From Mycteria americana (taxonomy: Eukaryota; Chordata; Aves; Ciconiiformes; Ciconiidae), in the NCBI RefSeq assembly GCF_035582795.1, contig NC_134369.1, positions 63,054,001 to 63,118,000 on the forward strand: DNA of 64,000 bases, given 5' to 3'. The notes beneath the pieces were generated by a model. The model searched no databases and was not told the DNA's origin. It saw only the letters and a program-made list of their open reading frames with translations. Positions within the stretch are counted from its first letter, which is position 1. The number at the start of each line of letters is the position of its first letter. This document shows, one piece after another, positions 61,301 through 64,000 of this stretch. Position numbers and translations under genes: made by a program.

Positions 61301-64000
61301 GCCGTCAGCACTACCAATGCTGTGCTCCTACACTGAAGTAGTAAAATTTTGAAATCAATAATGCATGACTTGGCTTCTAATAATGCAACACAAACAAACT
61401 ATTAGTTAAACAGCTGGCTTCTGGCTCTAAATGTATAATCGGAGTTAATTGAATCCTTGCTATTTTATCTAATTGTTAGTAACTACCTAATAAACTCTGG
61501 AGGTGATTAGCGGCAACAGTAACTGCATTTGTCATCTCTTATGTCTGGGAAGATGAAGGTCTGTTTTCTAAACATGAATCCAGGCTGGTATCAGGCCAAC
61601 TACATAACAATGGAGGTAAGGTCAGTGCGTGACAAGTAAATATCTCGCCTGTGCTAGACCCGCACGCTGCTCTGTTGGTTGAGGCTTTCTGAGCACTCTG
61701 AACTGGGAGAGTTGGCACTAACAGGACATGTTCAACATTGTGAACCCATCAGGTCTAGTACTTGGATGCTTTTCACAGCTATCAGTCTTCTCTTTTGAAG
61801 AGGTTGTAGTAGAGGTATACAGCTTTGTGTCTGATAGATCATCTTGTTCACTAATGGGCATTGAACTAAAATATCCATTTTGGAAGTCTTTGCTGTAAAA
61901 TGCTATTAAATTGAAGTATACATGTTAAATATCTCCTTGAAGAGCACTAACTTAGAAATATTGATGAGTAATACTGATATATCTCGGAATCTAGACTATT
62001 TTGGAATTAAATTTAAAATATAGCACAGTTGAGCCTGGCCTGGATATGGCCTTGAAGACATATTTTGTGGTACCTAATAAATAAGGTGTGTTAGGTCAGC
62101 TGCTATGGCTGCTGTCTTAAATGGACCTTTATTTCCTCTTTTCAAAAATACATTGTCTTTCATGAATCCCCTACATAAGAAACAGTTTTAAAGACAATGT
62201 TGTAAGTATGAAGCGCTACAAAGGTACTTAATATTATGTCTTAATATTAAATTAAAAAGGCCATTTCTCTTTAACAGTAAACTGGGAAACAGTGTGGAGA
62301 GCCAATACCAAAGAGAAATTTCGAGTTCACACCAATATGAACAGGAATGTTGGGCTTCTGCGAATCTTCCCAGGAATCACTGCTGCTGCTGTAAGTGTCA
62401 CCACTTCATTTTGGAAGCGGGTGAAGTGATGCTCAAATACTTGATTAGTTAGCTGAAGTAGGGAAGCTGCATTGTTGTAGCAGTGGTTGGGGTTTTGGAG
62501 GGAAGGGAAAGGATCTTTCTTCTTCTGATAAATGTTTTTTGGAATATCAGAGTATTCAAAGACTATTTTCATATGCCATAAACTATTGATATAAACTTTT
62601 CAAATATATTTTGTCTAAACCACCTGGGCTCTGAAACTTAAAGTTAATTTCTTATCAGGGCTCATAAATAGGTCAAGTGTGCTTTTCTAGATAGATGCAG
62701 GCTACAGTGGCCATGGAAATGCTCTCTTGCTGCATATTGAGGCATAGTAATAGATATCTTGTAAAAGAATACACAATATGGTGGGTGGAGGGGAGTGTGA
62801 CTTTCTACAACTCATGCTTCTTTTTTGAGGTTCATTTTGTCTCACACTGATGGTTAACATGGCCCTCAGCATTCATACAGGGCTGAAAATGAGAAGTGGG
62901 ATTTTGCTGCTGAAAATGAGAAGTGGGATTTTTTTGCCTTTAGAAATTATTTTGCAGAACTGTGGTTTTAGGTAGATCTGTCTTTAAATTTTTGTCTAAT
63001 ACTAGTTCCATTAAATTGACCGATCTTTTGTGGCTGTTGCCATCTTAAATTGAATCCAGTAGTTTAAGCAGCACTCCTCAATTATATTACCATTCTTTTA
63101 AGATGAATATGAACAGATGGAAAGGCAGAGGGGTGGTATATTTGCAATAAAACTCCAACTGCATAGTTAGCCTCATGGGGGCTTACAGTGTATTGCATTT
63201 AGCATATGTGATCAGCAAGGAAACGTCTAGGTTGTTTAAAATACATCTTTCTAGGAAGAGGACTTTGCTAGGCATCCTTTTACAGTGAGCCACAATAGCT
63301 ACCTCATTAACAATTGGCCCAGAATGAATTAGTGCCTCCTTTTTTTTCTGCCTTGAGTTAAATCAATTGAGTTTTGAGTTAAAAAAAACTCCAGGCTTCA
63401 TTAGAATGTTCTTTCCTGAAAGGTGAGACACTCTTTCTCTTAGTTAGGCAAACATTTGTTAACAAAACTCTTTGCTAAAGTAACAAATCTGGGCAAGGGT
63501 GGGGGTTCTAATCTCAATTAATAATTCTGCATTTATTTTGTAAGTGTAAATCTACCCTTTTGTTCTGCCACGGTGCAACAGTATAGTCTGTTAATGGCAC
63601 CTGAACAATAGCATCCTTTTTCACACTGAGGTTATGACCGTAAAAAATAGTTTATTCTAAAATCTATCCCTCTAGGAATTTTAAAGGAAGCTAAAGAGTG
63701 AAATTCTCATTTTTTTAAAGCTTATTCTATAGTCCCAGTTACTGCAAATGGGGAGCACAGAAGGACCTGAGAAGACTGTAAGGCATGAGAGCCTGTAAGA
63801 CTATAACAGGAATAGACCATTTTTAAAAACTCTGTGCCATACATGAAAATCTTAATGTGACTTAAACACCTTTTGTCTCTCCTGTCTTGTTTTTAAACAG
63901 GTAAAAGCATTTCTTCAGCCGCCAATTGAGGGCATCGTACTTGAAACTTATGGAAGTGGCAATGCCCCAAACAACAGAGAAGACTTGCTGGAAGAACTGA
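40027..64000 (+). CDS. ASPG: ASPG, asparaginase / 60-kDa lysophospholipase, N-terminal 325 residues (8 exons, 3' part outside window)
   Basis: ASPG is a cytosolic enzyme that hydrolyses L-asparagine to aspartate and ammonia. The family also has lysophospholipase activity. Exons: 40027-40210, 46099-46228, 49792-49903, 52709-52834, 54286-54369, 55447-55573, 62278-62390, 63901 onward. All junctions are GT/AG and in phase. The type-I asparaginase active site is present: TGGTIG with catalytic Thr53 (exon 1), HGTDT with Thr157-Asp158 (exon 4), and GNRVTKVDA with Lys229 (exon 6). The start ATG is the first in frame after a stop at 40006-40008. It gives an N-terminus about 34 residues longer than the human protein as I remember it. 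The C-terminal ankyrin repeats known in the family lie beyond the window. Confidence 0.95.
43236..43829 (-). other. Unidentified antisense open frame, 197 codons, in ASPG intron 1
   Basis: The frame is rich in Ser, Gln, Asn and Lys and ends [21 protein letters not shown]. It has no recognised domain, signal peptide or membrane segment. On the - strand a strong acceptor (tcctttctctctttag, ending at 43728) would open an exon from 43727 down to the stop. In DNA of this composition one such frame by chance in 64 kb is plausible. Coding status is uncertain. Confidence 0.25.
44608..45030 (-). other. Unidentified antisense open frame, 140 codons, in ASPG intron 1
   Basis: On the - strand a plausible acceptor (ccctgtttcag) near 44991 is followed by an open segment ([18 protein letters not shown]...). 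A donor-like gag|gtactt follows near 44896. No family is recognised. It may belong to the same antisense unit as 43236-43829, but the simple join of the two is out of phase. Confidence 0.2.
46099..46228 (+). CDS. ASPG: ASPG exon 2
   Basis: 130 nt between acceptor tttttaag and donor cc|gtaagt (phase 1 to 2). It reads [10 protein letters not shown], then [12 protein letters not shown], matching the LRTLPMFHDE and DTLVLPP stretches of human ASPG. Confidence 0.93.
46229..49791 (+). other. ASPG intron 2
   Basis: 3.6 kb of AT-rich DNA. No gene or repeat is recognised. Confidence 0.65.
49792..49903 (+). CDS. ASPG: ASPG exon 3
   Basis: 112 nt between acceptor tgtcttag and donor gag|gtacta (phase 2 to 0). 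It reads [23 protein letters not shown], which contains the (P-L-x-DSS-x-M) substrate-pocket segment of asparaginases. Confidence 0.94.
49904..52708 (+). other. ASPG intron 3
   Basis: 2.8 kb of AT-rich DNA. No recognised gene or repeat. Confidence 0.65.
52709..52834 (+). CDS. ASPG: ASPG exon 4: second catalytic motif
   Basis: 126 nt between acceptor catctccag and donor cag|gtaatg, phase 0/0. It contains [12 protein letters not shown] (Thr157, Asp158 by my count), then [19 protein letters not shown]. Confidence 0.96.
52835..54285 (+). other. ASPG intron 4
   Basis: AT-rich, with no recognised element. Confidence 0.65.
54286..54369 (+). CDS. ASPG: ASPG exon 5
   Basis: 84 nt, phase 0/0, from acceptor gctcttcag to donor gag|gtctgt. 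It reads [19 protein letters not shown], ending FVIPE. The NDGR-NLLGAL motif is conserved in type-I asparaginases. The donor is weaker than its neighbours but the next exon continues exactly. Confidence 0.94.
54370..55446 (+). other. ASPG intron 5
   Basis: 1.1 kb, nothing recognised. Confidence 0.65.
55447..55573 (+). CDS. ASPG: ASPG exon 6: catalytic Lys
   Basis: 127 nt between acceptor cttgcag and donor a|gtaagc (phase 0 to 1). It reads [20 protein letters not shown] (Lys229), then [10 protein letters not shown]. Confidence 0.95.
57386..57417 (+). repeat. Two-copy tandem duplication
   Basis: The 16-bp unit tgtagacagggctgac occurs twice in direct succession. Confidence 0.85.
59107..59127 (+). 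repeat. GT-rich microsatellite
   Basis: A short alternating GT tract interrupted by ta (gtgtgtatgtgtgtgtgta). Confidence 0.8.
62278..62390 (+). CDS. ASPG: ASPG exon 7
   Basis: 113 nt between acceptor tttaacag and donor gct|gtaagt (phase 1 to 0). It contains [20 protein letters not shown], matching the VGLLRLYPGIP segment of human ASPG. Confidence 0.95.
62391..63900 (+). other. ASPG intron 7
   Basis: 1.5 kb. Contains a tandem duplication at about 62882-62931 and T-rich tracts. Nothing else is seen. Confidence 0.65.
62882..62931 (+). repeat. Two-copy tandem duplication of about 27 bp
   Basis: The unit gctgaaaatgagaagtggga plus ttttgct is repeated directly once. Confidence 0.85.
63901..64000 (+). 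CDS. ASPG: ASPG exon 8 (partial, cut by window end)
   Basis: Follows acceptor tttaaacag in phase 0. It reads [20 protein letters not shown], then a segment ending LLEEL at the window edge. The ETYGSGN motif is the conserved segment before the C-terminal lobe of type-I asparaginases. Confidence 0.95.

Larger units (their letters stand above)
55574..62277 (+). other. ASPG intron 6 (6.7 kb)
   Basis: The largest ASPG intron in view. It has a short tandem duplication near 57388-57416, a GT-rich microsatellite near 59107-59127 and T-rich tracts. No gene or transposon is recognised. Confidence 0.65.

Noticed and set aside
1..64000. CRISPR arrays, bacterial operons or phage genes
   Set aside because: The window is vertebrate nuclear DNA with spliced genes and LINEs. 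No spaced direct-repeat array is present.

Overview
The window is vertebrate nuclear DNA, and almost certainly from a bird. It holds the 3' half of TDRD9 followed by the 5' half of ASPG, both on the + strand. This matches the TDRD9-ASPG neighbourhood known from human 14q32.33. The repeats are avian: several CR1 LINE fragments, plus one solo LTR that I recognise from memory as an ERVL-type LTR common in Neoaves. Genes are intron-split, so open reading frames alone are poor guides. I built both genes exon by exon from protein similarity recalled from the families, from GT/AG sites and from codon-phase continuity. All joins agree in phase.

Layout. (1) 1-12.2 kb: the last ten coding exons of TDRD9 (392-11419), a piRNA-pathway DExH helicase/Tudor protein, then a 3'UTR with two AATAAA signals. 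(2) 12.2-15.8 kb: intergenic DNA with an ancient CR1/L3-like LINE tail and a younger CR1 stub. (3) 15,811-31,944: a giant, almost perfect palindrome. Two inverted arms of about 7.9 kb flank a 312-bp spacer. I found only two substitutions and two homopolymer-length changes between the arms, although I did not align every base. Each arm carries the same degraded CR1 pieces, a 54-bp inverted-repeat pair bounding about 1.1 kb, a (GGT)7 tract, and an outward-facing G-run plus TATA box followed by a good splice donor. The arrangement therefore looks like two mirror-image head-to-head transcription units. (4) 32-39 kb: a solo LTR, a degraded CR1, and a younger CR1 whose reverse transcriptase is almost intact except for a 2-bp frameshift. 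(5) 39.5-64 kb: a CpG-island promoter and the first eight coding exons of ASPG (cytosolic L-asparaginase/lysophospholipase). The gene runs off the right edge at about residue 325, before its C-terminal ankyrin part.

The genes are not an operon. TDRD9 acts in germline transposon silencing and ASPG in asparagine/lysophospholipid metabolism. The notable object is the palindrome between them. It is either a very recent or gene-converted inverted duplication, or an assembly fold-back, and the sequence alone cannot decide.
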